This document shows, in pieces, positions 44,401 through 52,039 of a stretch of DNA of 64,000 nt (the first letter of the stretch is position 1; every line of letters begins with the position of its first letter). The position numbers and the translations under genes are program-made. Source of the DNA: Amphiura filiformis (Eukaryota; Echinodermata; Ophiuroidea; Amphilepidida; Amphiuridae); the NCBI RefSeq assembly GCF_039555335.1, contig NC_092635.1:56456258-56520257 (forward strand), written 5' to 3'. The notes under the pieces are model-generated. The model searched no databases. It was not told where the DNA came from and saw only the letters and a program-made list of their open reading frames with translations.

Positions 44401-47400
44401 ATGAGGCATTTTCTGGAAACTAGAAAATGGTCTGAGCATGTTTTAAACTGGTTAATAAAGCAGGGCAAAGTACACTAACTAATATGGCTTTTGTTTGAAG
44501 CAAATCGGACATACAGTTTTCATAATATTTCGATTTATTTGTATCTTACTCTTTTTTTTTTATTATCAGTTATCAATGTAGTTCATATGACTGAAAGGCT
44601 CATTAAAGCAATATTATAACATTTTCAAACAAAATAGATTAGCATTTCTTTGCCATAAAATGTTAGCTTTTACTGTCAGATATATCCCTTTTATTTTTGA
44701 GCCGAACAACTACGGCAAAGCAAAGAAAATTGAATTTACTACCAGCGCACATGTCGCCAATACGTACCACTCCTTCGGTCATGTTGTGGTACGACCCTTT
44801 GTTGTGTATATCACCGTCCCACACGCCGTGACGTACTGTGTGTTATGAACATCGTGTATGCGTTCGACTAATAATTCCATCGTAATAATAAAGCGCTGAA
44901 TCAGCCTTTAATTCAAAATCACGGATTTTGACAAAACTACAGCACTTAGAGTCTTGATTTTTGCAGGGTATATTGGTTTAATAAAGTACAATTTAATCGT
45001 GTAAAAAAAGGAATTTTAAAAATTCAGTGAGGGCGTCTTCCTCAGCAAATGTTATAATATGGCTTTAATGTAATTTTTGCCAATATTTTGCTAAAAACCA
45101 ATGCATAAATGTTCAGGGAACTTTTATTTTCCATACTTTTGCCTTGAAACTTGGTCAAGAAGTGTTTCTAATGTGTTCTAATGTATTATATAGTGAAGCC
45201 GCCCTCCAATTTAATTTGAATATTTGCATAATTAATGAACTAATTTGTATAAATGCTAATTAATTATGCAAGTTAGGGCGGCTAGCTAATTAATTATGCA
45301 TAAATAAGGAACACTTTGACCAAGTTTGAAGTCAATATTCTGTTTTTATAAAAATGTTATGAACATTTATGCATTGTCAACATTTATATATTAATGAGCA
45401 CTTTCAAGTCATACAGGGTGTCCCAGAAAAAATTACCGGGCGAATGAATTTCGACGTAAGTCGAGAAATAGACATCAGAATCCAAAAACTAAACATCAGC
45501 GTGTAGCCCATCTTATTTTGCATCTTATATGCAAATTTTACTTGAATCAGTTGACTGATCACGAAGAAATGAGCAATTACATAACGCATGCATCAATTTA
45601 CTTCGCTCCAAGTTTGAAAGAAAGATCATTCAACACAATGCGCACCAGTGGTTGGTTAACTGTCAATGGGCTTCAGATTTTGTTTTGTGAAATCCTTTTC
45701 ATTCTTTTTTTAACAATCTGCTTCTTGCAAAACATTTAATTAGGTTTTGTTCAAATTTGAAAACCTGCACGATATTGAAAATGAAAGCTTGCATGTAAGA
45801 TGATGCTCGGTACTTGTAAATATATTTTTTCGTTAATGCTGATATAAATGTTGCATAAAGAATTATTGTATAAAGAATTCCAGCTGGCTTAAAACATTTC
45901 TCACACACATAAATGTTTTTGGAATATTTCCAAGAAATTGTAATGCAAAGTTTAAATCTTTTAAAACTTCAACATGCAACTTAATGTTATACAAACTTTA
46001 GGAAGCGGTGAGCGAGTATGAAAAAAACACCTTTTGGTCAAACTTGGAATGAACTGCATTGATGTACGCATATCGTTCATTTCTTCGCAACCAGTCAACC
46101 GAATTAAATAAAATGTTCATATGTGATGCACAACAAAATAGCCTATGCGATACATTTTAAATATTTTGATTTTGATGTCTATTTCCCGACTTACGTTCAA
46201 TTTTATTCGCTCGGTAATTTTTTCTGGGACACCCTGTATTAGCTCAATTGATTTATATTGATAAAAACAATACAATACAAAACCATTTAAAATGTTTGTA
46301 TTAGGAAAACCGTATATCCAATTAGCTTCAAATAAAGGCATGTTGATTAGTGTTCTTTGCCCTACTTGATTAATCTGTTTTAAACATGAATATAGAGCAC
46401 TTCCAAAATGCCTCAAATACCACCTTAATCTTCCACATACGGGGTGTAGATTTCAAATGGAGTCACTCATTCAGGTAAGCCCATTTGAAATTCACACTCC
46501 CTATGTGGAAGATTAAGGTTAACTCTTCCATAGGGGTATTTGTATTTCAACTGGAATAGCCAACTTCACAATGCATTATTAGGCTATTCCAGAATTTAAT
46601 GGCACCCCCCCCAAGAAGACATGTAAGTTTGGGAATTCCCACACCAAAATTCTATCAAAAAAATGGGAATTCCCCGTTTTGACAATACATGTAAAATGAA
46701 AAATTAGGAATTCCCAGTGTCCCTAAAGAAGACAGGCAAATTTTTGCCAACATATTTGGGAATTCCCAAGCCTAAAATAAAAAAGGTGTCTTTTTTTTTT
46801 TTTTTTTTACGTATTCCTAAGGGTTGTGAAAATAATGACCATTTGGGGGGGATTCCCCCAGAGCAAAAAATGGTGAAAAGTTTGGGGAATCCCATATCTT
46901 CTTTAGGGGGAGGGGGTGCCTTTAATTCCTGGAATAGCCCATTGGGAACAAGTTGGTAATTTTAAAAATGTAAGAAACAAAATAAGATAATTAGTTAATT
47001 AATGTTCTAATTATTGCTGTTGCCCTGATTGATATATTACAGTTGATGGCGGTTGGTCAAGTTGGGGTGTTTGGTCCGACTGTTCTACAACTTGTGGAGC
47101 TGGATTACAAGTCCAAGTACGAGTATGTAACAACCCATCCCCACAATACGGTGGACAAGACTGCCCAGGAGATGCTGTCAGATCCGAACCATGTAATGTC
47201 AAGGCTTGTCCAAGTAAGTATTAATAACTGAATTATCAGTGGGCATAAAATTTTTATGAAAAACAAATGTGGTTTGGTTAATCTGAGTGACAAACAGGCC
47301 CGTAACAGGGAGGGGGGGCGGCTGGGCGGACATCCCCCCAAAAATCTTTTTTTGACCCAAAAAGTTCGATTTGAGAGCGTAGGGAGCGAAAAATTTGGGG

Positions 47401-50326
47401 TTTTTTTTATGCCTTTTTGGTCAAAAAAGGTCCCAATTTTGGGAAAAAAGTCCACTTTTTCAAAATCTGCCCCCTAGTCCAAAAAGGTCCAAATTTTGCT
47501 GAAAAAAGTCAACTTTTTCAAAATCAGCCCCCCAAATAAATCCTGTACGGGCCTGGTGACAAAACAATTGATATCCTGAGAATGGCTTGAGAACAAGATT
47601 TAAATATCTGCCACATATCTATACATTTCATAAAACAAGATTCCATTTCCTGAAATCAGGAAATTTCCCAAAAACTTCAACCTGTGTGGTTTACTTCAGC
47701 CATACAAACTGGACCATTCCACTTGGAATCCATCCCTAATGGAAGACATGACTTTTTAGGTCTTCCACACAGGTAATGTGAATTTTAAATGGGGTTACCT
47801 GAAAGGGTAAATCCATTTGAAATCTTCACCCCTTTGTGGTGGGAGCAGAGGATGATTTAAGCACTTCCCACCACACCACTGTGTTGACTTGCGGTTAGCA
47901 CAGCTGTGTGAGTGAACATGACACCACTGCTCGCACATTGCATTGACGGGCATTGTTAAATTTGAATTTGGACTGATATATTTACAATAAAAACGCATTC
48001 AAAATGCTAGTCGATTTCACATTTTATGTTACCTACAGAAGGTGTGAATTATCCTTTATGCATGCATCACTTTTGTTCTGAAATCGACCAAGTAATAATG
48101 ACACACGCACAATTCTTAAACAACATCTTTTGCACAGAATTCAATGGGCTTTGAAAAGTAAAGTGGCAGTTGAAACTCTACTGATAACACGTTTGCAGTG
48201 CATGATGGGGCTTCCTTAAATCATCCTCTGTGGTGGGAGATTCATGTCTTCCATAGGACATGTATGGATTTCAACTGGAATAGACCATTTTCTAAAACAG
48301 GGATGTTTATATAATAGACTCAATTAAAACCCACTGTTATTAAAATCATTTATTCTTTCACTTTTAGTTCCCGGAGGATGGTCTAATTGGGGTGAGTGGT
48401 CACCATCATGTTCAGCAACAAAATGTAACGAAGTTGGTTTACAATTACGACAACGTCTTTGTGACAACCCACCACCTCAAAATAGTGGGCCATATTGCAG
48501 AGGATCTAGTTACAGCAGTCAACCATGTACAAATACAGACGCATGCCCAGGTAGGAGTTACATATATTTCTGGGGTAGGGTGGGGGGATCAAGATCAGTG
48601 ACATAGCTAGGGGTTAATATAGCGCCTGTGACAAGGATACAGAATGGCACCCCAAACTTTTAAAAATATTTTTTGCTGACTGAAATTGTTAACCCCAATT
48701 TCCCCCCAGGGCACTTGAGAATCTAAAAAGTGAGGGGGGTCAAAATTTTTTTCAACGCACGTATTTGTAGGAATATTAATCCATCTTCAATATCATGACC
48801 AAATTTGGTTCATATTATATCAGTAAACACAACACTTTGAATTGTTAACCCAATATTTTTTAAACAAGCGGCAATTTGGCACCCCCTCAAAGGCTGCACC
48901 TGGGGCATGTGCCCCCTTGCCACACCACTGATCAAGATATAAACTAACACTTGATATTTGATTTAATTTTAGTTGATGGTGGATGGGGTGAATGGGGCGA
49001 ATATGGGGAATGTTCAGAAACATGTGGCGATTTATCACAAAGGACACGAATGAGGGAATGCAACAACCCAGCACCCAGGAATGGTGGTCTGGAATGTATG
49101 GGAATTGGAGTAGAGGCACAGGGCTGCGATGGTCTACCACCGTGTCCTACACAGAGTCCTGGAAGTGGTTGTAGCGATGATGAAGATGCCGACTGTCAGG
49201 TAAAAAATGATTGCTTTTTCTTTCATTCAGAATACAGGCAATATGGGAATGTGAGAATTCACAATAATCAGAGTATCAGCTAGCCACCTAACATTTCGGA
49301 CAGATAGTTTACTACTAGGATGGGCAAAATCAATGCTTGCACTTAATAAAATGCGTTTAGCAGTGTCCTCATCCATCTCATTGACGTTTTTCATGAAGAT
49401 GGTTGCTTTTTCCATATATTATTGTATATAAATTACATCCTTATTGTAACTCATTGTATCATTATTATATTGTTGTATATGAATGGATGAAATAAAATTG
49501 ATTGATTGACTGATGGATAAAATTAACTCCTCACAAATGAATAGAATCTAATCAAATTTGACAAGTATGACTTTGACCGAAAAATTGTGTTTACATTATG
49601 AATTAGATATTCTTATCAAAATGACAAGAAACTCATCAAAATTGATGAGATTGCCTTTTCGTTTAAAAAAAAAAGATTCTTCTCAAAAATGACCAAAAAA
49701 ATAAATTGAATAGTTTGTCTTGTCCGAGGGGGAAATAACAGATCTACTCAAAATGAATTGGGTAATCTTGTCAAATAATGAGTTTGAAATCTTGTTAATT
49801 TGAATAGGTTCTTGTTAAAAACGGAAACTATAAGATTGTCGGTTCAAAATGATAATATACATAATCAAAATTAACAACATATCTCATCAAAATGAATAGT
49901 TTAAAACATTTATATAATGCCCTATTATCTAAAGCTTTGATCCCTTGTTCGCCAATTCAAAAATAATGTGTCTAATAAGAATTTACCAAAAGACGAATAC
50001 AGATTGGCTGTCTGTTGAATTCATAACAACATGAACCGAAATCCAGTATGTACTTACTGTCATTAAATCCAATCACCCACAACATGAATTTATTTTATTT
50101 TTTTAAATTGCAGGGTTCAGGATCTGGAACCACACCAATGCCAACCCCTGACCCATGTAGTCTGTTCGAGAACTCCTATTCATATGATTTATGTATACAA
50201 GGTGAAATTGACCCACCTGATGTACCTGGCAATGAAGATGACATGGCACCAACACCAACCACCGCAACAGAGCAAGCTACACAACCCGATAATCCATTTG
50301 ATTATTCATCATTCTCCTCACTTTGA
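32388..50326 (+). CDS. Properdin-like secreted protein (N-terminal Cys-rich domain plus five TSP type-1 repeats)
   Basis: Eight coding exons join in frame to 489 residues: 32388-32475, 39893-40111, 40672-40863, 43801-43977, 47043-47213, 48368-48550, 48973-49199 and 50114-50326. All splice sites are GT-AG, and all introns are phase 1 except the last (phase 0). Order: signal peptide; a Cys-rich domain with IFCFQNHEPRGRYGPC, FDTPEDCCALVGQGGGY and SGSRCTSC, matching properdin's N-terminal domain in cysteine order (CF.. C .. EDCC .. GxCxxC); five TSRs with WxxW and CSxTCG motifs; a Thr/Pro-rich tail. Human properdin has the same leading domain plus six TSRs and stabilises the alternative-pathway C3 convertase. 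A complement role here is inference from family. There is no membrane anchor. TSR 4 has an altered CSATKC motif. The alternative reading, a generic TSR protein, is less likely given the N-terminal domain. Confidence 0.8.
32492..32529. repeat. (TTTG)n microsatellite
   Basis: About nine TTTG/TTG units with one interruption (GTCTTTTTG), just inside intron 1. Confidence 0.9.
32756..33275. repeat. Element with CCCGGTGGGTTCAGT ends and internal tandem repeats
   Basis: CCCGGTGGGTTCAGT at 32761 is mirrored by ACTGAACCCACCGGG at 33255-33269. Between them, degenerate 35-40 bp units of the type CCCCTATTTCACGGGGAATC plus AAGGACATTT recur about eight times. The whole is flanked by 35-bp direct repeats (32721-32755 and 33277-33311) differing at one base. 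In intron 1 of the properdin-like gene. Confidence 0.8.
33312..34090. other. Intron 1 sequence, nothing recognised
   Basis: An open frame of 104 codons at 33309-33623 has Cys and Leu but no domain; I treat it as intronic. Confidence 0.45.
34091..34255. repeat. Small MITE related to 2884-3022
   Basis: TATCGAAGTTACGTAATGTT at the left and TTACGTAACCACTTCGATGC at the right are inverted repeats. The body matches the reverse complement of the copy near 2.9 kb. Confidence 0.7.
34436..34816. repeat. CCCCGGGGGGGTACTCA-ended element
   Basis: Left end CCCCGGGGGGGTACTCAGTA and right end TTGAGTACCCCCCGGGG are inverted repeats. The interior repeats GGTATATCAATGGGTCC-like units and CCAAAATTTTGGGAAAATTT palindromes. 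In intron 1 of the properdin-like gene. Confidence 0.8.
35249..35411. repeat. 163-bp near-perfect palindrome
   Basis: AAATATTAACTGTCT / AGACAGTTAATATTT outermost, then GGTCGAAATATAATCAC / GTGATTATATTTCGACC, then GGTGAAAGATG / CATCTTTCACC, then TCCATTCCAC / GTGGAATGGA around the loop GAGCCGGAACGGCGA. Confidence 0.9.
35415..35695. repeat. TIR element with TATATCACTCGTACATAAAT ends
   Basis: TATATCACTCGTACATAAAT and TCTA at the left pair with TAGA and ATTTATGTATGAGTGATATA at the right. Adjacent to the palindrome at 35249-35411, with which it may form one compound insertion. Confidence 0.75.
35696..36661. other. Intron 1 sequence
   Basis: Holds a small palindrome at 36016-36090 (AAAAAGTAGATAGACAATTT / CAAATTGTTCAATCTACTTTTT). 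No exon seen. Confidence 0.45.
36666..37125. mobile_element. TTAA-flanked MITE, family 'AGCCATATTATAACATTT', copy 1
   Basis: TTAA at 36662-36665 and 37126-37129. Ends AGCCATATTATAACATTT and AAAATGTTATAATATGGCT are inverted repeats. Copy 2 (44607-45064) is nearly identical in the opposite orientation. Length 460 bp with no transposase frame. The open frames in it are CpG-rich interior read by chance. Confidence 0.9.
37130..37703. other. Intron 1 sequence, nothing recognised
   Basis: AT-rich, with TAGGCCTA octamers at about 37302 and 37546. No exon. Confidence 0.5.
37704..38038. mobile_element. TA-flanked MITE with TAGACGAATCCAA ends
   Basis: Ends TAGACGAATCCAA and TTGGATTCGTCTA are exact inverted repeats, flanked by TA on both sides. 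Length 335 bp. Confidence 0.85.
38131..38272. repeat. Short hAT-like MITE, CAGAGATGCCACTT ends
   Basis: CAGAGATGCCACTT and AAGTGGCATCTCTG are exact 14-bp inverted repeats. Both flanks carry AAAGGT. The interior repeats AATCAGGAA. Confidence 0.8.
38601..39021. mobile_element. TA-flanked MITE with about 40-bp perfect terminal inverted repeats
   Basis: The left end TGTGACGTGTCATGTCAAAA continues GGAGACACTTTTGGGCAGG; the right end is its exact reverse complement (CCTGCCCAAAAGTGTCTCC, then TTTTGACATGACACGTCACA). TA on both sides fits a mariner-type target. The perfect arms suggest a recent insertion. The interior is AT-rich and non-coding. Confidence 0.92.
39024..39892. other. End of intron 1
   Basis: Includes an inverted pair around 39250-39405 (AAGGAATAGTTTGC / GCAAACTATTCCTT) and a G-tract with GGCACTCAACTT at 39711-39735, a fragment of the CCCGGGG family. 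The acceptor TTTTTAAATTGCAG ends at 39892. Confidence 0.55.
39893..40111 (+). CDS. Properdin-like gene exon 2, Cys-rich N-terminal domain
   Basis: 219 bases, phase 1 to phase 1, 73 codons. Seven cysteines in the pattern C-x(11)-C, CC, C-x2-C, plus the linking CDTPQ segment. EDCC and GSRCTSC are the clearest matches to the domain that opens properdin in vertebrates. Acceptor AAATTGCAG, donor GGAG/GTAGGC. Confidence 0.8.
40672..40863 (+). CDS. Properdin-like gene exon 3, TSR 1
   Basis: 64 codons, phase 1 to phase 1. Begins NPVDGSIDGGWSDWIGWTDC, with the WxxWxxW C-mannosylation motif, and CSVTCG, an O-fucosylation consensus; ends CDMGSCV. Donor GTGG/GTAAGA. Without further splicing the frame would run 40 codons into intron and stop. 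Confidence 0.88.
40957..42353. mobile_element. TTAA-flanked MITE, family 'AAAGGGGCATTTCGTGATCC', copy 3, split by a later insertion
   Basis: TTAA at 40953-40956 and 42354-42357. Left part 40957-41155 and right part 42224-42353 together match copies 1 and 2. The gap is the element at 41156-42221. A small deletion has removed part of the central palindrome. Confidence 0.88.
41156..42221. mobile_element. TA-flanked CAGGGTGT element inside the MITE
   Basis: Ends CAGGGTGTAACAATAAAATT and AATTTTATTGTTACACCCTG are exact inverted repeats, with TA on each side. 1066 bp. The CAGGGTGT end and TA target fit mariner/IS630-type elements. I see no intact transposase frame. Confidence 0.88.
42650..42881 (+). 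promoter_or_regulatory. Second (duplicated) promoter inside the properdin-like gene
   Basis: Homologous in order to the region upstream of exon 1: CTTGATTCAATCAAATTGAG, then CACCCGTAACTCACTAGGAC followed by AAAGTTGT, then GCAGAAGTGTGT, then a TAGGCCTA block. A strong TATA box (GTATATATAAAT) is at 42722-42733, about 150 bases before the ATG. It probably drives a shorter isoform. Confidence 0.6.
42882..42963 (+). CDS. Alternative first exon, duplicated signal peptide
   Basis: 27 codons, MILIYSYLLLITGFISFLNV then EGNPVQS, ending in phase 1 at CAATCAG/GTAAGC. About 60 percent identical to exon 1 (shared YSYLLL, GFIS, GNPV) with the same donor and phase. Joined to 43801 it reads on as VDGNWGNWGSY in frame, giving a 350-residue protein with TSRs 2-5 only. 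It could also be the first exon of a separate downstream gene. Confidence 0.7.
42964..43800. other. Intron between the alternative exon and TSR 2
   Basis: Contains GC-richer sequence at 43040-43660 with CCCATATTCAACAGCGGGAA-like pieces and minus-strand open frames, without domain matches. I see no hidden copy of the Cys-rich domain or TSR 1 here. Confidence 0.5.
43801..43977 (+). CDS. Properdin-like gene exon, TSR 2
   Basis: 59 codons, phase 1 to phase 1. VDGNWGNWGSYGICSATCG, then RECDDPAPQNGGTACDGD, ends CPGLPNCP. Acceptor TTCGATATTAG; donor CCAA/GTAAGA. Confidence 0.9.
44607..45064. mobile_element. TTAA-flanked MITE, family 'AGCCATATTATAACATTT', copy 2
   Basis: TTAA at 44603-44606 and 45065-45068. 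Reverse complement of 36666-37125 with few differences. Nested inside the 2-kb element. Confidence 0.9.
45414..46236. mobile_element. TA-flanked mariner-like element, CAGGGTGTCCCAGAAAAAAT ends
   Basis: Ends CAGGGTGTCCCAGAAAAAAT and AATTTTTTCTGGGACACCCTG, extended by TTACCGGGCGAATGAATT / AATTTTATTCGCTCGGTAA. TA at 45412-45413 and 46237-46238. 823 bp without an intact transposase; AT-rich interior. Confidence 0.88.
46582..46939. repeat. TIR element with GGCTATTCCAGAATTTAATG ends
   Basis: Left GGCTATTCCAGAATTTAATG + GCACCCCCC and right GGGGGTGCCTTTAATTCCTG + GAATAGCC are inverted repeats. The interior repeats GGGAATTCCC-like units and has a poly-T tract at 46791-46808. Its outermost bases resemble the GGCTATTCCAG foldback family. 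Confidence 0.8.
47043..47213 (+). CDS. Properdin-like gene exon, TSR 3
   Basis: 57 codons, phase 1. GGWSSWGVWSDCSTTCGAG, then CNNPSPQYGGQDCPGD, ends CNVKACP. Acceptor GATATATTACAG; donor CCAA/GTAAGT. This is the most canonical repeat in the gene, with both WxxW and CSxTCG. Confidence 0.9.
47295..47555. mobile_element. hAT-like MITE in intron, CAGGCCCGTA ends
   Basis: Ends CAGGCCCGTA and TACGGGCCTG are exact inverted repeats. The 8-bp target duplication GTGACAAA (47287-47294 and 47556-47563) is perfect. The interior contains AAAAAGGTCC repeats. 261 bp. Confidence 0.9.
47710..48287. repeat. GGCTATTCC-type foldback split by another insertion
   Basis: ACCATTCCACTTGGAATCCA at the left and TTTCAACTGGAATAGACC at the right are its ends. 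The halves 47710-47836 and 48240-48287 are separated by the element at 47846-48230 and its target duplication. Confidence 0.8.
47846..48230. mobile_element. TIR element CAGAGGATGATTTAAG in the foldback, 9-bp duplication
   Basis: Ends CAGAGGATGATTTAAG and TTAAATCATCCTCTG are inverted repeats. TGGTGGGAG flanks both sides (47837-47845 and 48231-48239). The duplication is 9 bp, or an 8-bp hAT duplication plus one chance base. 385 bp, no transposase. Confidence 0.88.
48368..48550 (+). CDS. Properdin-like gene exon, TSR 4 (variant motif)
   Basis: 61 codons, phase 1. GGWSNWGEWSPSCSATKC has residues inserted in the usual CSxTCG signature, so O-fucosylation at this position is doubtful. It continues GLQLRQRLCDNPPPQNSGPY and ends CTNTDACP. 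Acceptor TCACTTTTAG; donor CCAG/GTAGGA. Confidence 0.88.
48596..48930. mobile_element. hAT-like MITE in intron, CAGTGACATAGCTAGG end
   Basis: CAGTGACATAGC at the left and CCACACCACTG at the right are partial inverted repeats. A perfect 8-bp duplication ATCAAGAT (48588-48595 and 48931-48938) fixes the borders. 335 bp, between the TSR 4 and TSR 5 exons. Confidence 0.88.
48973..49199 (+). CDS. Properdin-like gene exon, TSR 5 plus linker
   Basis: 227 bases, phase 1 in and phase 0 out. GGWGEWGEYGECSETCGDL, then CNNPAPRNGGLECMG, ends CDGLPPCP, followed by an acidic linker (GSGCSDDEDADCQ). Acceptor TTTAATTTTAG; donor CAG/GTAAAA. Confidence 0.9.
49200..50113. other. Last intron of the properdin-like gene
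   Basis: At 49560-49890, degenerate AAAATGACAAGA / CATCAAAATGA motifs recur. No exon or complete element seen. Acceptor TTTTTAAATTGCAG ends at 50113. Confidence 0.55.
50114..50326 (+). CDS. Properdin-like gene terminal exon, Thr/Pro-rich tail
   Basis: 70 codons and TGA. Reads GSGSGTTPMPTPDPCSLFEN, then SYDLCIQGEIDPPDVPGNED and a Thr/Pro stretch (APTPTTATEQATQ), ending DYSSFSSL. Two cysteines may pair with those of the preceding linker. No transmembrane or GPI signal, so the product is secreted. Confidence 0.85.
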   Translation, partial: GSGSGTTPMPTPDPCSLFENSYSYDLCIQGEIDPPDVPGNEDDMAPTPTTATEQATQPDNPFDYSSFSSL

Positions 50327-50825
50327 AATGTGTTATAATTTCTTGTATTGTCATTGTTTATCAGTTCATCTTTAAAGCCAGTACAAACCTTTGGATTCTT
50401 GCCCTCTTTGTTAGTTGAGGCAGGCCTAGCTCCAATATGTGGCTATGTCACTGACTTTACCTTCTGGTCTGATGCAGCAGCTGTATATTGTGCTATACTG
50501 GATGTGGCAACTTTTGAACTATATATCTCAAGTGGCCACAGACCTTCTGTGATGGAACACACATACATGTTGTATGCATGGCTATATCAATCAAAGTGAA
50601 TGCTGAACTGCTGACAAGTACATAATGTGGATGTTCTCAGCTTTTTAATGTTTTGTCATGCAGTTTGGTTTAAAGGGGTTATCAGAATGTACCCTAATAA
50701 GTACCTCTAAATAAGCAGCACTCTAATAAAACCCTTAATAAGTGCCCCTATTGTTAGCTACCAGGTGTCTTAAAGATGAGTGGATTTTGCTTAACATTTG
50801 CAGAGAATAAAAATAAAAGACTTGC
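50327..50825 (+). terminator. 3'UTR and candidate polyadenylation signal
   Basis: Follows the TGA at 50324. A clustered AATAAAAATAAAA at 50807-50819 is the best polyadenylation signal; an earlier AATAAAA occurs near 50724. No open frame of note. Confidence 0.55.
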
Positions 50826-50979
50826 GTGGATCCGCAAGTTTTGTGTCCTTTAAGTTAACACCCCAGGTTAACACTCAACAATGTAATAATAATAATAGTT
50901 AAAGTGTGACTTCAATGTAAATAATGAGGAATAGTTGTTACAACACAGTACCAACAATAACAGACCAGTATGCTTTTAA

Positions 50980-52035
50980 GGCAGCTGTGTACTCTCAGAC
51001 ATGCATGTAGTAAAAGTGCAATAACTTTGTAATTATTCGCACAAGACATATAAAAGTATACATTTTATGAAGGCAAGACATCAATAAATCTTAATATAAA
51101 TACAGATTTGGGGTAAAAACAACAATTATGAAGAAAATCACAAAAAGAGTTTTTGGCAATATTTGTTAGGTACATCATAACAAAAAACACTCTTTCCAAA
51201 ATATTTTATTTTGTTTTTAGCTCAATCTTGAGGCTCCATTCCAAAAACGGTTTTTTCTTTTTTGATATTGGCCTTATTTTTTGAGATATTGACCATATAA
51301 GGCATCAAATTGAACTTTTTAAAATTCACAAACGCCTATTTGCACAAAATGATGCCTAAAATCGGAAATAGACCAAAATATAAAAAAATGAGAAAACCGT
51401 TTCTTGAGTCGATCGTGCTTTTTACGATGATCATATTTGCTTACCTATAGATGCTGTATTTATTGAGTTATCGTGTACCTAAATCGTCATTTTACCGAGA
51501 AAATGAACATTGAAATAATGGCCGTTGAAGTTTAAAGTGGTCACATTTTGCACTTTCATCGAATCTCACAGGAGAATGCGGCAGTTTTCGTTTTTGTACC
51601 TTATATTACGTGAACATCGGGTAAATCCACAGCCCCTTGAGAAGTTTGAGCGAAATCCATTCATAACTTGATATTTAAATCGGGGAAAGAACTTAAAAAA
51701 CCCACATTTTATCAGCTAAACGGAGCCATTTGACCACTAGGTTTTTGTGAAATCAGTGCTTCCGTGGTGTTTCCATAAGATGCGCCGCGCATGCAGATAA
51801 GCGCTACGATGCGTTGTTGCGCTGCGTGTATCCTGCTGGTACAACAAAGATTTTCTTTCCTTTTCAATTTCAAACACGAAAGTGGAACAGTGAAATAAAA
51901 TCCTTAAAATATTGCAGTTGGAGTTTACAAATCTGGATTTTCATTCCTTGTATTTATAAAAAACATAACAAAGTACAAACATATGAAAAAAACTCAATTT
52001 TGCGAAAGAAACAATGGATAAAGTACACAGCCGCG
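50980..52035. mobile_element. TTAA-flanked 1-kb element, GCAGCTGTGTACT end
   Basis: TTAA at 50976-50979 and 52036-52039. GGCAGCTGTGTACTCT and AAGTACACAGCCGCG are imperfect inverted repeats. The interior repeats TTTTGGAATGGAG/CTCCATTCCAAAA-type pieces weakly. No transposase. Confidence 0.65.
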
Positions 52036-52039
52036 TTAA

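Larger units (their letters stand above)
44393..46424. mobile_element. 2-kb TTAA-flanked element with GGTGGTATATGAGGCATTTT ends
   Basis: TTAA at 44389-44392 and 46425-46428. Ends GGTGGTATATGAGGCATTTT and AAAATGCCTCAAATACCACC are inverted repeats. The interior holds two further insertions (44607-45064 and 45414-46236). No transposase frame. Confidence 0.85.
44342..46561. repeat. Foldback MITE 'GGCTATTCCAGTTGAAATCC' split by a 2-kb insertion
   Basis: The left half 44342-44392 (GGCTATTCCAGTTGAAATCC ... GACATGACCTTAA) and right half 46429-46561 (TCTTCCACATACGGGGTGTA ... TTTCAACTGGAATAGCC) rebuild the palindrome seen complete at 55035-55211 and 59117-59300. The insertion lies exactly at a duplicated TTAA. 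Confidence 0.88.

Noticed and set aside
44660..44848. Open frame in the TTAA MITE (also mirrored at 36845-37105)
   Set aside because: Shared only because the two MITE copies are homologous; no transposase or other domain.
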